64,000 nt of DNA from Porphyridium purpureum (lineage: Eukaryota > Rhodophyta > Bangiophyceae > Porphyridiales > Porphyridiaceae): NCBI GenBank assembly GCA_008690995.1, contig VRMN01000002.1, positions 248,001 through 312,000 of the forward strand. The letters are read 5' to 3'. A program made the position numbers and the translations under genes. The stretch's first letter is position 1, and every line of letters starts with the position of its first letter. The notes beneath the pieces are model-generated. The model had not been told where the DNA came from. It was given only the letters and a program-made list of their open reading frames with translations, and did not search any database. This document shows, one piece after another, positions 1 through 9,580 of the stretch.

Positions 1-319
1 CGGCGCGGAGATTGACGGCGCGAGCTGGGGCAGCTGGGTTTCGTGCAGCGCGAATTAAGTGGGTGGAGCTGCCGCTTGCTAGAAGCGCCTTGTTCTACGT
101 GCATCTGTGCCTTTGTGCCTCTGTGCCTCTGTGTGTGTGTGTCTCTCTCTCTCTCTCTCCCGGGCAGCAGCAGGCGCGGGAGGAACAGCGCATGTGGCGT
201 TTTGGGTCGATTGTCTGGTGCGCCTGCAGAGACGTTTCAGGACGGTGGTGTTGAACAGGCGCACAGAAGCTTGCGATTGATGCTTGCTGCTCCATTCACT
301 TCAGGCTACGAGGTGAGGG
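1..319. other. Gene-free left edge, upstream DNA of the FNT gene
   Basis: No convincing gene is seen here. Short frames exist on both strands but run through the GT/CT microsatellite and have no recognisable domain. It is probably distal promoter of the FNT gene or the far end of a gene lying outside the window. Confidence 0.5.
130..159. repeat. (GT)n(CT)n microsatellite
   Basis: A GT run passes directly into a CT run, about 30 bp in all, in the DNA upstream of the FNT gene. It is simple sequence. Short frames reading through it are low complexity and were not called as genes. Confidence 0.9.
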
Positions 320-326
320 TATATAG
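320..326 (+). promoter_or_regulatory. TATA box of the FNT gene
   Basis: The sequence tatatag lies about 130 bp upstream of the FNT start codon at 454. A TSS near 350 would give a 5' leader of about 100 nt, with no ATG between it and 454. Seen in sequence; function inferred. Confidence 0.5.
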
Positions 327-453
327 ACAGAGTCTCGAGTCTGATTAACCTTGAAGCGGCAGGTGAGGGTGCCAAGGTCAAGGAGCATAGTTGGTACACA
401 GGCAGAGACCAAAAGGGACAGGGCTTCGGTTTGACAAGAAGGAACAAGGAAAA

Positions 454-1440
454 ATGGTTCTCGGGTTTGTGTCTGGATTCGCGCTGGGCGGCGCCGCGGC
501 GGTCAAGCCGACCGTGGCCAAGTCCATGCAGGCCGTGGCAGTGCCGCGCCGCGCGTTCGGCGTGTCGCGTGTGCGCATGAACGCCGCGGTGGCAACCAAC
601 GGCACTGCGACCGCAATTCCAGCGGCCCCGGCAGCGCCAGCGGGCCCCAAGCTGTACAACCTCAGCGCGCCAGAGCTTTTCAAGGCTGCGGTGGCAGCTG
701 GTACCAAGAAGGGCAAGGCCCCGACCTGGAAGCTGCTCGTCCTGTCCATGTGGGCCGGATTCCTCATCGCCATGGCTGCCATGATGTCTCTTCAGGTGGG
801 CAAGTCAATCCCCGGAATCACCGCCTCGGACCCAGGACTTGCCAAGATCATCTTCTCCGTCTTTGGTCTGCCCATGGGTCTCACCATGGTGAGCTGCACT
901 GGCGCTGAGCTCTTCACGGGCAACACGGCGACCTGCTCGGCTGCGCTGTACAAGGGCAAGATTACGATGGGCGACATGCTCCGCAACTGGGTGACGACCT
1001 ACTCGGGTAACTTCCTGGGCTGCATGGCTTTCCTCGGCGCTATGATTCTGTCCGGCATGATGGGCACACCGGCGACGGCTCTTGCCTCGCAGTCTGCCCT
1101 GAAGATGATTGTGGAGAAGACCAGCATGACTTTTGGCCAAGCCGTGGTGCGTGGTATCATGTGCAACTGGCTTGTGTGCATGGCCGTGTGGCTCCAAATG
1201 GGCTGCCACGACTTTGTCAACAAGATGTGCGCGATCATCCTGGCCAACATCACTTTCATTCTGATCGGCTTTGAGCATTCTGTCGCCAACATGTTCTACC
1301 TGCCGTTCGCGCTGATGAGCGGCTCGGACCTGACCTGGACTGACTTCTTCATGAAGAACCTCATCCCAGTCACCATTGGAAACATCATTGGAGGAACATG
1401 CCTGGTGAGCGGTCTGTACTACGTGTGCCACGATGAATAA
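454..1440 (+). CDS. Plastid formate/nitrite transporter (FNT/NAR1 family)
   Basis: 328-residue membrane channel of the FocA/NirC/NAR1 family, which carries formate or nitrite; algal NAR1 proteins supply nitrite to plastid nitrite reductase. The start is the first in-frame ATG, at 454. Residues 1-50 are rich in Ala, Val and Arg with almost no acids, as in a plastid transit peptide. The two family signatures are visible: CTGAELFTGN near 148-157 and GIMCNWLVCMA near 234-244. GFEHSVANM at 272-280 holds the conserved pore His (275). KTSMTF near 222 is the omega-loop region. About six membrane helices span residues 92-325. Length fits the family after transit-peptide removal. Plastid envelope location and nitrite as substrate are inferred; the family is certain. 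Confidence 0.93.
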   Translation: MVLGFVSGFALGGAAAVKPTVAKSMQAVAVPRRAFGVSRVRMNAAVATNGTATAIPAAPAAPAGPKLYNLSAPELFKAAVAAGTKKGKAPTWKLLVLSMWAGFLIAMAAMMSLQVGKSIPGITASDPGLAKIIFSVFGLPMGLTMVSCTGAELFTGNTATCSAALYKGKITMGDMLRNWVTTYSGNFLGCMAFLGAMILSGMMGTPATALASQSALKMIVEKTSMTFGQAVVRGIMCNWLVCMAVWLQMGCHDFVNKMCAIILANITFILIGFEHSVANMFYLPFALMSGSDLTWTDFFMKNLIPVTIGNIIGGTCLVSGLYYVCHDE

Positions 1441-2027
1441 GCTTGAGCATGGCGGCATTCGCTGCTGCCGCCGACTCGTGTTTGGGATAATAGAAGTCCA
1501 GCGTTTATAAATACTCTGAACCAGTCACCTTATCTACCTCTCAGACCCGTATCTTATGGCTCCTCTCCGCAATGTGCACTTGATGACACGCTCAGAATGT
1601 GCAGCCTCATCTAGTGTGAGGAATTCCTTGGTCATTGCCTCTGCATGCACAGCAAGTCCACGTACAGCACGATCCATTGTGACAGCTCGTGGACGCTGAC
1701 GTACGCGTTCGCAATCCGCTTCGCACGATTTCGTGATAGCTGGTTTCCAGTAGACCACCAAGCTCGCACCTGCTTTGACCTATAACACCAGACCAAGCCT
1801 TCGCTTGGGCAACCGCGAGGCGTCGCTGATTGGCATTGAGCAAGCCGGTTCATTGTTCTCATGCGCACAACGAGACATTGCTCGGATCAATTTGGTGCCC
1901 ACGAATACTCGGCGCTCCCGCGACACAGGGCAAGCGTAATGCGCTCGTCGCACAGTCGTCTTCACTTCAAAACGAGGAAAAAAAACAGACACAAAGCGCG
2001 TGGGGCAAGGTCGAGCGCCGCCATTGT
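1441..2027. other. Intergenic region between FNT and Pus3-like genes
   Basis: A TATA-like tttataaata lies at 1503-1512, and short frames occur on both strands. One minus-strand candidate is listed separately. No tRNA fold was found. It presumably holds the FNT 3' end and the promoter of the pseudouridine synthase. Confidence 0.5.
1534..1677 (-). CDS. Possible 47-residue protein, unrecognised
   Basis: A minus-strand frame from an ATG at 1677 encodes MDRAVRGLAVHAEAM and on to RGAIRYGSER. It has balanced composition and an amphipathic helix-like middle. The frame is also open upstream of the ATG to about 1761. No domain was recognised. It could be a small gene, an exon of a spliced gene, or chance; only the reading quality supports it. 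Confidence 0.2.
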   Translation of the reverse strand: MDRAVRGLAVHAEAMTKEFLTLDEAAHSERVIKCTLRRGAIRYGSER

Positions 2028-3815
2028 ATGGCGCCGGTGCCTGTGCGTGCATTTTTCGCTGGCCGGCTGCTTGGCTGTGTGTATCCATTCCTTCCGTTCC
2101 AGTCGCGGTGTGCGCACGCATCGGTGCGGACTGCGGCGCAGAGGATGGGCTCCCTGATCAAGTCGGAGCGGGTGCTGAGAGCTATGACTCACGACGAGCT
2201 CGTGAAGCATGCGCTCGGCGTGCAAATGGAATTGAAAAGGCAGCTACAACGCCCGAAGCTTCACAGCAATGTGTCACTGCACGAACTCATAGAGGAGCAG
2301 CACAGCACCAAGGCGGGTGACAGGGCTGCGCGTGCCGCACGAAACATGCCGCTGTCCCGCTTCATCGTGTTGCGCGTCGTGTACATCGGCTGGGAGCACG
2401 CGGGCTTTGCGCGCAACCAGCATGAGCAACGAGCGCGGAACGATAAAAGCGTAGAATACTTCCTGCTGCGCGCGTTGATCCGGAGCGGGCTGATCGACAG
2501 CCACCTCACCTGTGACTGGACGCGAGCCGGCCGAACGGACGCAGGCGTCAGCGCAGCCGGGCAGATCGTCGCGTGTCGCGTTCGGTGTCCACCGTCTGGC
2601 TCAGCCGATTATGTCTCGATGATCAACGCTCAGCTTCCGGATAGCGTGCGCGTGCTGTATTGGAGCCCCGTGGTTGGTGATGAGCCCGTGCCGTTCGAGC
2701 AGGCCATGCAGCAGGTGTTGCGCATTCAAGAGCTGAAGCTACAGCGCAGGAAACAGCAGAACCAGGACGAGGACGCCAATGACCAGGACGAGGACGCCAA
2801 TGACCTGGACGATGACGACAACGAGCTTGATTTGAGTCTTGATGGCAAAACGGACTCAGAAACGAAGGAGGGATCCACTGTCGCACGGTACTCGTTGCTT
2901 CCGTTTGACGCGCGCTTTCACGCCGAGTGGCGCAGCTACAAATACTTTTTTGCCCGTGAAAAGCTGGACGTGGACGCGATGCGTGAAGCTGCGGCGCACT
3001 TTGTTGGCAGGCACGACTTTCGCAATTTCTGCAAAATGGACGTTGCGAATGTCAAGACATTTGAACGCGTGATTTACGATTTTGAGGTGCGACCCGTGGC
3101 ACAAGGAGACCGTCGAGGTCCTGACCATGAACGCCCCGGCAGCGCTCTGAACGAAGGCACCGCAGGCTTGGCGTGCATGGTGGGAAAGGACGAGCTGTGG
3201 GAATTTTACATTCGCGGCCAGGCCTTTCTTCGCAACCAGGTGCGATGCATGGCTGCCGTGTTGTTCATGGTCGGTGCCGGTAAGGAGGAACCAAGCATTG
3301 TTGCGCGCATGCTCGATGTGCACTCGCCGAACTCAGTGTTCAAAGACGGCAAACCGGAGTACCGGATGGCGGGCGCCATCCCGCTGGTGCTGAATGAATG
3401 CGGGTACCCGGAAAGCCGCGTGTCTGCATCAGCGCGTGAGTGCTCGGCAAAGTCGCATCGACATTTGGTGTGGCATTTTGCGCAGCAGGAGGCAGATTTA
3501 GCGGCGCGACTTGCCGTGCTGGTCGAGCTGACATCGACTCTTTCACAAACCCGGCCGGAATCCGTCCCGCAGGACGAAGCACCAGGCGGCGTGCAGCAGG
3601 AACCGCTCAAGCTCCTCGATCAAAACAACACCAAGGTGCACATTGCTCTCGAGAAACGGCCGCGGCTCGCCACATACGAGGCGCAGCTGGAGCTGCATGC
3701 CATGAAAAGGGCGCGCCGGGACGCACGCCGAGAGCGCGAGCAGATGCTGCAACTCGCCGATGCGCAGCCTGGTTCCGACCGCGCACTGAGTGAATCCGAA
3801 CCGACAAACCATTAA
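2028..3815 (+). CDS. tRNA pseudouridine synthase, TruA/Pus3 family
   Basis: 595-residue TruA-family enzyme, nearest to eukaryotic Pus3/Deg1, which makes pseudouridine at positions 38/39 of tRNA anticodon stems. The active-site motif GRTDAGVSA is present, with catalytic Asp near residue 171. RFHAEWRSYKYFF and GRHDFRNFCKMD match the second half of the fold; FYIRGQAFLRNQVRCM matches the C-terminal RNA-binding strand. Between the halves is an acidic insertion partly built from a perfect 21-bp tandem duplication (2761-2802). The tail after the domain is basic and alanine-rich. The frame is open upstream to 1830 but the first ATG is 2028. Residues 1-40 (MAPVPVRAFFAGRLLG...) could be an organelle presequence; an ATG at 2145 is the alternative start. 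Confidence 0.9.
   Translation: MAPVPVRAFFAGRLLGCVYPFLPFQSRCAHASVRTAAQRMGSLIKSERVLRAMTHDELVKHALGVQMELKRQLQRPKLHSNVSLHELIEEQHSTKAGDRAARAARNMPLSRFIVLRVVYIGWEHAGFARNQHEQRARNDKSVEYFLLRALIRSGLIDSHLTCDWTRAGRTDAGVSAAGQIVACRVRCPPSGSADYVSMINAQLPDSVRVLYWSPVVGDEPVPFEQAMQQVLRIQELKLQRRKQQNQDEDANDQDEDANDLDDDDNELDLSLDGKTDSETKEGSTVARYSLLPFDARFHAEWRSYKYFFAREKLDVDAMREAAAHFVGRHDFRNFCKMDVANVKTFERVIYDFEVRPVAQGDRRGPDHERPGSALNEGTAGLACMVGKDELWEFYIRGQAFLRNQVRCMAAVLFMVGAGKEEPSIVARMLDVHSPNSVFKDGKPEYRMAGAIPLVLNECGYPESRVSASARECSAKSHRHLVWHFAQQEADLAARLAVLVELTSTLSQTRPESVPQDEAPGGVQQEPLKLLDQNNTKVHIALEKRPRLATYEAQLELHAMKRARRDARREREQMLQLADAQPGSDRALSESEPTNH
2761..2802 (+). repeat. 21-bp perfect tandem duplication inside the Pus3-like gene
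   Basis: Two identical 21-bp units lie head to tail and encode repeated Asp/Glu/Asn-rich heptads in the acidic insertion. Identity at the DNA level suggests a recent slippage event. Confidence 0.85.
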
Positions 3816-3919
3816 ACCGTTTTTTCGGTTTTGTGGCGGGCGCGAGCGTGTCGAGCTGGCACGCGTGAGTGTGTGAAGGAAAAGGCGAGCGCGGAGAGAC
3901 GGATCCCGCGGCTGGCAGA

Positions 3920-5338
3920 ATGGGCGAAGCCGTGGTTTGGCGACGGGTCCTAGGAGCCGCCCGCACAGGCTCCGGTCTGCTGTGTAAAACGCTGCGCCGA
4001 CTCAGCAGTGGCAGCGGAAGTGTGAGTGGTCAGAAAGGCGGCGTGGCTGGCAGCGGCGGCGGCAGTGGTGGCGGTGGTGCTAGTAACAGCAGCAGTAGCA
4101 GCAGCAGTAGCATTAGCAATAGTACGAGCTCCAAAATCACGGCAGCGATCCAGCAGGCGACTGTCCGTGCAAAGGCGCCACTGCATCGCAAAAAGCTGGT
4201 CAAGTCGCTAAGCTCGCCCGGAACGATTGTGCCGGATGACCGTCTGTGCGCGGCGTACTGCCTGCCTGCCGGGCTCGATTTGGACCGCCTACAGCAGAAG
4301 GATCCAGATCAGACATTTGCCGGTTTGCTACGCGTGCAGTCCTGGACACCGGACGTGGTTCACTTTCGCGAAGTGCCAGTGACCGTCCAAGCGCAGAGCA
4401 ATGCGTCGCCAACGGAAGCTGCAGCCATTGCCGGCGCTCCGCGCAGAATAGCCGGACACGTGTTCGCGTTCAGTTCGGGTTCCGTGGTGTTCTGGACCGT
4501 GCCCCTGGAGCAGCGGCAGATCATCATGAGCAGACTGAATGCGTTTACTTTGGAGCGAACCGTGGACTCGGCGCTTGCCATGAGCGAGTTTGATCACGAG
4601 TTTGAGATCCAAATGATAGGACATGATCAGGAGGCACTTGGCGTCGAGCATTCCCAGCCATCTTCGTCATCTTCGTCGCCTTCTGCGGCAGCAGTACCGC
4701 CGTCGCCGCCGGTGCCACAAGCGTCACCTCCGCCGCCCAAAACAAGCGAGAGCGATGGGTCGCGTGCGCGGTCGAGCGACAACATTAACCATCCAAAAGG
4801 CAAGGCGCCGCCGCCGCCGCCGCGGATGCGGAGCAACGAGTTTCGCAAAGACGTGTTTTACATCTCTGACTATGAAAACGTCGGCGAGTTGCTCGCCTTC
4901 TCGTACGGTCTTGCGCACTCGGTGAAGCTGCTCGTGTACGAGGAGGCGATCGATTTGCTCGCGGAGCGCACGCACTCTCTGCCTGTACAAATGTCTCTCA
5001 AGGGACACATTGACATGAGCTCATCGGAAATTAAGAAGCTGATCGGGCAGCTGCTGGCTGCGCGCTACGCGGTCAACCTTGTGTCGGACATCCTCGACAC
5101 ACCCGAATTCTTTTGGGACCATCCAGAGCTCGGCAGCATGTTTTTCCAGACTGTAGGTGAACTGGAGCTCAGCAAGCGCGCGAGCCTGCTCGACAAACGT
5201 ATGGAGAATATCAAGGATATGTTCGATCTGCTAAACAATGAGGTGGCGTCGTCCGGCTCATTCCGAGTCGAGCGCGCAATTCTTTTCCTCATTGCGGTCG
5301 AAGTAGCGATCACCTTGTTTACAACGCTGCAGCACTGA
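3920..5338 (+). CDS. RMND1/Rmd1-family (DUF155) membrane protein, probably mitochondrial
   Basis: 472 residues. The C-terminal half matches the DUF155 family (yeast Rmd1, human RMND1): FYISDYENVGELLAFSYGLA, then LLAARYAVNLVSDILDTPEFFW, ELELSKRASLLDKRMENIKD and a final membrane helix ILFLIAVEVAITLFTTL. RMND1 anchors or organises mitochondrial ribosomes at the inner membrane; other members have cytoplasmic roles. The chosen ATG at 3920 gives a basic start (MGEAVVWRRVLGAARTGSG) typical of a mitochondrial presequence, followed by a long Gly/Ser-rich linker. A second low-complexity Pro/Ser segment interrupts the domain around residues 240-310. Family assignment is firm; mitochondrial location is inferred. 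Confidence 0.88.
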   Translation: MGEAVVWRRVLGAARTGSGLLCKTLRRLSSGSGSVSGQKGGVAGSGGGSGGGGASNSSSSSSSSISNSTSSKITAAIQQATVRAKAPLHRKKLVKSLSSPGTIVPDDRLCAAYCLPAGLDLDRLQQKDPDQTFAGLLRVQSWTPDVVHFREVPVTVQAQSNASPTEAAAIAGAPRRIAGHVFAFSSGSVVFWTVPLEQRQIIMSRLNAFTLERTVDSALAMSEFDHEFEIQMIGHDQEALGVEHSQPSSSSSSPSAAAVPPSPPVPQASPPPPKTSESDGSRARSSDNINHPKGKAPPPPPRMRSNEFRKDVFYISDYENVGELLAFSYGLAHSVKLLVYEEAIDLLAERTHSLPVQMSLKGHIDMSSSEIKKLIGQLLAARYAVNLVSDILDTPEFFWDHPELGSMFFQTVGELELSKRASLLDKRMENIKDMFDLLNNEVASSGSFRVERAILFLIAVEVAITLFTTLQH

Positions 5339-5413
5339 TGAACAGGACCTGAATTCGATGTAAGACACCATATCTATTTATAATACACACACGGACTGGC
5401 CATGACTACACGT

Positions 5414-6913
5414 TTACCGGCGCCGCTTCGGTTTACCGCCTGGGGCGTGATTTTTGTGCTTGCTACCGCGCACGAGTTCCGTGTTGTATTTCTGCACCTC
5501 GGCATCCTCGTCGGGCTCATCCTCACGGTCGAGCTCGGTGTCGACCCCGTCACTGTGGCCGCGCTTATTGCCTCGCTTGCCCTTGCTGCCAACAAATTCG
5601 TCTTTCATCTGAAGCGCGGCGAGTCGTGCCGCCTGGTTGGTGCGCTCCAGAAGCAGCAGAACCACCGCCTCCTCGCAAGGAAACGCGTCGAGCTTTTTTC
5701 CAATCACGGCCTCCACTCGCTGGAAGTTTTCCACGTCGTACTGCGAAACCATGTTGATAGCGCGACCTGCGCGGCCCGCGCGGGCGGTGCGACCGACGCG
5801 GTGGATGTAATCCTTGGCGTTCGCCGGAATATCAAAGTTGACGACAAAGTCAACGGACGGGATATCAAGCCCGCGCGCGGCCACATCGGTCGCAAGCAGG
5901 ATCTGCGCGTCGCCCGCCTTGAACTTGTTGAGCGCGGAAATGCGTTTCGGCTGCTGCATGCCGCCATGGATGCACACCGCCTTGAATCCCAAATTGCGCA
6001 GCACATAGGTCAGGCGCTGCGCGCTGTTTTGCGTGTCCACGAACACGATTGCCGAGTTTCCGGCAAACTCGTTTGCCAAGTACACAAGATAGACTTCCTT
6101 GTACTTGCTGGGGATGAACAGATAGTGCTGCACTAGCTTATCGACTGTCGCGAATTTTTGCGACACCTGCACCTTGACTGGGTTCACGAGCGAAGCTCGC
6201 TGAAGCTTGGCCACCTTGTTGGTCATAGTGGCAGAGAAGAGCAATGTCTGGCGCTGCCCCTTTTCACCGCGCGGCAATTCTGCGAGAATCTTGTCAAGCT
6301 CCTTTTCAAAGTCCATATTCAGCAGCCTGTCCGCCTCATCCAGGACCAGAAACTTGACGCTTCTGAGCGAGAAGCCCCGCGTGTTCTCGAGATGGTCCAC
6401 GAGCCGCCCCGGCGTGGCGACCACGACGTGCGGCTTCTTGGCCAGCGCAATGCTCTGCGACACCATGTCAATCCCGCCGCAAATTGACACTGCGCGCGCG
6501 TCCACGCCCGCGCCGAGCGCCTGGAACTGTGCCTGAATCTGAAGCACGAGCTCACGCGTCGGCGCAATGACCACGGCAAACGGGCACGCCACCTTACCGC
6601 GCTGCCGCGCCGACGCCTCGAGCAAGGCTTGCAGCACGGGAAGCGCAAACGCCGCGGTCTTCCCGGACCCCGTCTCGGCGAGACCAATAACATCAGACCC
6701 GGCGAGCGCGGGCGGGAGCGCCTCACGCTGGATACTGGTGGGCGCGGTGTACCCCATACTGCTCACGGCATCACACAGCTCGGGACACAGCCCGAGCTCT
6801 GCAAAGCCCGGCGCTTCCGCGCTTCCGCGCACAACCGTCTCCTCTTCATGCTCACTGTCTGCGCCGGCTTCCACACCTCTGACACGCCCACCTTGCTCCC
6901 TTCCAGGACTCAT
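5414..6913 (-). CDS. DEAD-box RNA helicase, Rrp3/DDX47 type
   Basis: 499-residue nucleolar-type ATP-dependent RNA helicase; Rrp3/DDX47 acts in 18S rRNA maturation. All superfamily-2 motifs are visible: Q motif (GF..LGL..., PTSIQ to residue 62), AETGSGKT at 79-86, PTRELVLQIQ, VATPGRLVDHL, VLDEADRLL, LFSAT, then in the second RecA domain IVFVDTQNSAQRL, HGGMQQPKR, LLATDVAARGLDIP and HRVGRTARAGR. The tail is basic (RGNKRGHSD..., PGGKPKRRR), as expected for nucleolar targeting. The ATG at 6913 was chosen because it starts the conserved acidic leader; an upstream in-frame extension to 6997 is basic and may be leader RNA. Paralogue choice rests on overall motif wording. Confidence 0.9.
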   Translation of the reverse strand: MSPGREQGGRVRGVEAGADSEHEEETVVRGSAEAPGFAELGLCPELCDAVSSMGYTAPTSIQREALPPALAGSDVIGLAETGSGKTAAFALPVLQALLEASARQRGKVACPFAVVIAPTRELVLQIQAQFQALGAGVDARAVSICGGIDMVSQSIALAKKPHVVVATPGRLVDHLENTRGFSLRSVKFLVLDEADRLLNMDFEKELDKILAELPRGEKGQRQTLLFSATMTNKVAKLQRASLVNPVKVQVSQKFATVDKLVQHYLFIPSKYKEVYLVYLANEFAGNSAIVFVDTQNSAQRLTYVLRNLGFKAVCIHGGMQQPKRISALNKFKAGDAQILLATDVAARGLDIPSVDFVVNFDIPANAKDYIHRVGRTARAGRAGRAINMVSQYDVENFQRVEAVIGKKLDAFPCEEAVVLLLLERTNQAARLAALQMKDEFVGSKGKRGNKRGHSDGVDTELDREDEPDEDAEVQKYNTELVRGSKHKNHAPGGKPKRRR

Positions 6914-7604
6914 CGCGTCATCTATCGTCCTTCTCCCCCTCCTTCTCTCTCTCACCACCGCAAGCCGTCCTTCTCTCGCCCGTGTCGCCCGCGACAAAGG
7001 TACACTTCAGCTTTAAAGAAGTACAGCGAAGACATTAAAATAACCATCCCAACATGAAACGCACGACGTTAAAATAATACAGTGAGTACAGTGAGTACAG
7101 TCAATTTGGGGTGTGCGTTTGGAAACCTCGCTCCGCTGGTGGTCAACCTCCATTGCAACAACCCGGTTAATCAAGTTCGAAACAAATAACTTTTCCAGCT
7201 CGCACTCCCGACCGACAGGCGCCGCGGTCGTGCTCTGCGCCGAGCTTTGCGCGCAGCATTTGAACCCAAACGAGCACTTTCTCCGCCCCTATCGCAGGCC
7301 GACAACCGCAGCCCACAGTTTCCCTTCTCGAGTCACACCTCTTATCAGTTACCGGCTTACCGGCTACAAGTTAACCGTTAACCGACCCACCACTCCCCAC
7401 GCATTTTTATAGTGTGTAGGGTGTACAGTTATGCTGGGAAGGTGTTCTGTTGTGTGTGATCGCTCAACTCCGGAGTTGAACGCAACGTGATCGAGACACA
7501 CACGCACGAAGCGCGGACGCAACCTCGCTCTCCTGTATTTACGGAGGATTGTGCCAAAGTTTTGGTTGTGTGAGTTCGGTCACATCGTTCCGCCCACTGC
7601 AAGG
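6914..7604. other. Divergent intergenic region with GTACAGT and AACCGG words
   Basis: No gene is supported. Three tacagt words sit 10 bp apart (7078-7083, 7086-7092, 7096-7102) and one GTACAGT at 7423-7429. Words of the type CCGGTTAA, TTACCGG and GTTAACCG cluster at 7163-7385. A minus-strand tataaaaa lies near 7405-7412. Short frames here lack domains. Confidence 0.5.
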
Positions 7605-7611
7605 CATATAG
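7605..7611 (+). promoter_or_regulatory. TATA-like box of the glycerate kinase gene
   Basis: The word catatag lies 383 bp upstream of the ATG at 7994. No ATG occurs on the plus strand between the two, which suggests that a transcript starting near 7635 would carry a long, ATG-free leader. A leader intron (gcaagtgagc at 7857-7866 is donor-like) is possible. Confidence 0.4.
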
Positions 7612-7993
7612 GCAGACGAAGGTTGGTTGGACTTCAAACGCACAGTGCTGGCGCGCACTGATTCCAAGGAGAGACGCGCGCGGGTGAGGAATCTCCGAGA
7701 TCTGCCAAACGCACAGGCAAGACGAGCAAGGGGAATCGGCATACTTGGCGCTAAATTCACGCGGCGTCTGTGCGACCAGAAGCGTTGGCGCGTGTGCCAT
7801 TTCGACTGCACGTGGGTTCGAGCGTGGTGTGGAGGCCTGCTTGTGTGATTACACCTGCAAGTGAGCAGCGGGAAGCGAGGAATATCTCCTCATTCCCTAC
7901 CCAGCAATACACCCCTCAATTGGGGCCGAGCCAGCGACCGTACGGCGCATACTTAAGCAGGCCTCTGCCCGCGTCTTGGCGACGTCCAGCGAC

Positions 7994-9265
7994 ATGGCGA
8001 CCATCGCATTCATTGGACCTTCGGCTGCGGGCTTTACAAACCCTGCGTCGCGATCTTCCAGACTCTCGCGGCTCGCTGTAATTGTGAGCACGCCGTACGC
8101 TTCGTGCTACCAGAAAAGTTCCGGGCTTACCATGACGGCCGTTGACCAGCCGGGACCATCTGTCGGTCTCCGCGCCAGACGTGTGCAGAATGACATTGCT
8201 GTTTTGCAACGCAGGAAGTGGCACCGCAAACAGAGCGAGCTCACCGCGCTCAAGGCAGCGCCGGTGCAAAGCACTGCAGAGCGTTTTCCCGTCACCGACA
8301 CCGTGACTGAGGCTTTTATTGTGGACGGGCCTATTTTTCGCACGTGCAATCCCAGCAAAAGGGACATTGACATGGAAGAATGGCGCGAGCTCGGGCGCAC
8401 ACTGGAAAAGCTGCTCGGTCCAGATCAGGCCAATGCTGAGCGTATCTTCCGCTACTACCTACCCATTTTCTTCTGGCTGGAGCAGATGAAGGTGGAGCAG
8501 AGCCCTGACGCACCGTACGTGGTGGGGCTGTCGTGCCCCCAGGGCGGAGGCAAAACGACCATAACAGAGTTTATGCAGGAGCTCTTCAAACTTCGCGGAC
8601 AGGTGTGCGTGGTGGCTTCGATCGACGACTTTTACAAAACGCGCAGCGAGCAGCAGAAAGTGGCTAGTACGTACACCGGTAACCGCTTGCTCGAGCTCCG
8701 AGGGAACCCGGGAACGCATGACATCCCCCTTGCGCTCGAGTTTCTCGACAGCGTCAAAGCAGGCAAGGCCAATTTGACGGTGCCGCGATACGACAAGTCG
8801 GCCTTTGGTGGGCTGGGTGATCGCGCCCCAGAGGACCAATGGGTGAAACTCTCGGAGGAACCGGCCGATATCGTGTTGTTGGAGGGCTGGTGCTTAGGCT
8901 TCTCAAAGCTGAGCGACGAGCAAATGCGCGAGCAGCCTCAAGAGCTGCAAGCTGTGAACAAGTACATGGACGAGTTTTCCCAATTGTATGGCAAGCTGGA
9001 CCTGCTGATGATCGTCAAAATTGCCGACACGCAGTGGGTTTTTGACTGGCGCGCGCAGGCTGAGACCATGATGAAATCGTTGGGCAAGACGGGCATGAGC
9101 GATGAGCAGGTGCGAGACTTTGTGTCTCGCTTTATGCCGTCATACAAGGCGTACTTGCCCGGCCTATATGCCTCGCCACCGGCTGAGAATGTGCTTCTTT
9201 TTGAGATTGACCAGCAGCGCGTGCCGGTTGGTGCAGAGTTAATGACGGCGCGGTCTCGAATGTGA
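7994..9265 (+). CDS. GLYK: D-glycerate 3-kinase, plastid (photorespiration)
   Basis: 423-residue P-loop kinase of the GLYK family. It phosphorylates D-glycerate to 3-phosphoglycerate, the last step of photorespiratory carbon return, and acts in the plastid stroma. The ATP loop GLSCPQGGGKTT lies near residues 178-189. It is followed by ASIDDFYKT, GNPGTHDIPLALEFLD, VPRYDKSAFGGLGDR and LLEGWCLGF, the usual series of GLYK motifs. IADTQWVFDWRAQAE is the conserved C-terminal stretch. The first ATG is 7994 and gives an N-terminus rich in Ser/Ala/Arg, as in a transit peptide. The catalytic region starts only near residue 110. A clear assignment. Confidence 0.94.
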   Translation: MATIAFIGPSAAGFTNPASRSSRLSRLAVIVSTPYASCYQKSSGLTMTAVDQPGPSVGLRARRVQNDIAVLQRRKWHRKQSELTALKAAPVQSTAERFPVTDTVTEAFIVDGPIFRTCNPSKRDIDMEEWRELGRTLEKLLGPDQANAERIFRYYLPIFFWLEQMKVEQSPDAPYVVGLSCPQGGGKTTITEFMQELFKLRGQVCVVASIDDFYKTRSEQQKVASTYTGNRLLELRGNPGTHDIPLALEFLDSVKAGKANLTVPRYDKSAFGGLGDRAPEDQWVKLSEEPADIVLLEGWCLGFSKLSDEQMREQPQELQAVNKYMDEFSQLYGKLDLLMIVKIADTQWVFDWRAQAETMMKSLGKTGMSDEQVRDFVSRFMPSYKAYLPGLYASPPAENVLLFEIDQQRVPVGAELMTARSRM

Positions 9266-9580
9266 CTGTGAATGCGAAGGCGTGAATGGCCGATTGCAGC
9301 AGCCGCTGCTTGAATCGGAAAGATTATGCTATTGTATGAACACGTATGTGAAAGACTGGAATAGCGTGGAAACATAAAGGTGCGCGTGCACGAGCGTTTG
9401 CGAAACGATTATTCAAGTCTTTTATCATGTATCAAAATTTTTTCTTTTTTCCTTTTCCTTCCGATTGGTTCAACATTCATGTCAATCACGAAGGGTCGCA
9501 CGGTTTTGGCCCTGCTGTCTCGAAACAGACACGCTCCAAGCAGATGATTTGCGCCCTGGTCATTCAAAAAGCACATAAGA
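9266..9580. other. Convergent intergenic region
   Basis: A 315-bp gap between the stops of two converging genes. It is AT-richer than its neighbours and includes a T-rich stretch near 9430-9455. It presumably holds both 3' UTRs and polyadenylation signals. No gene was seen. Confidence 0.5.
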
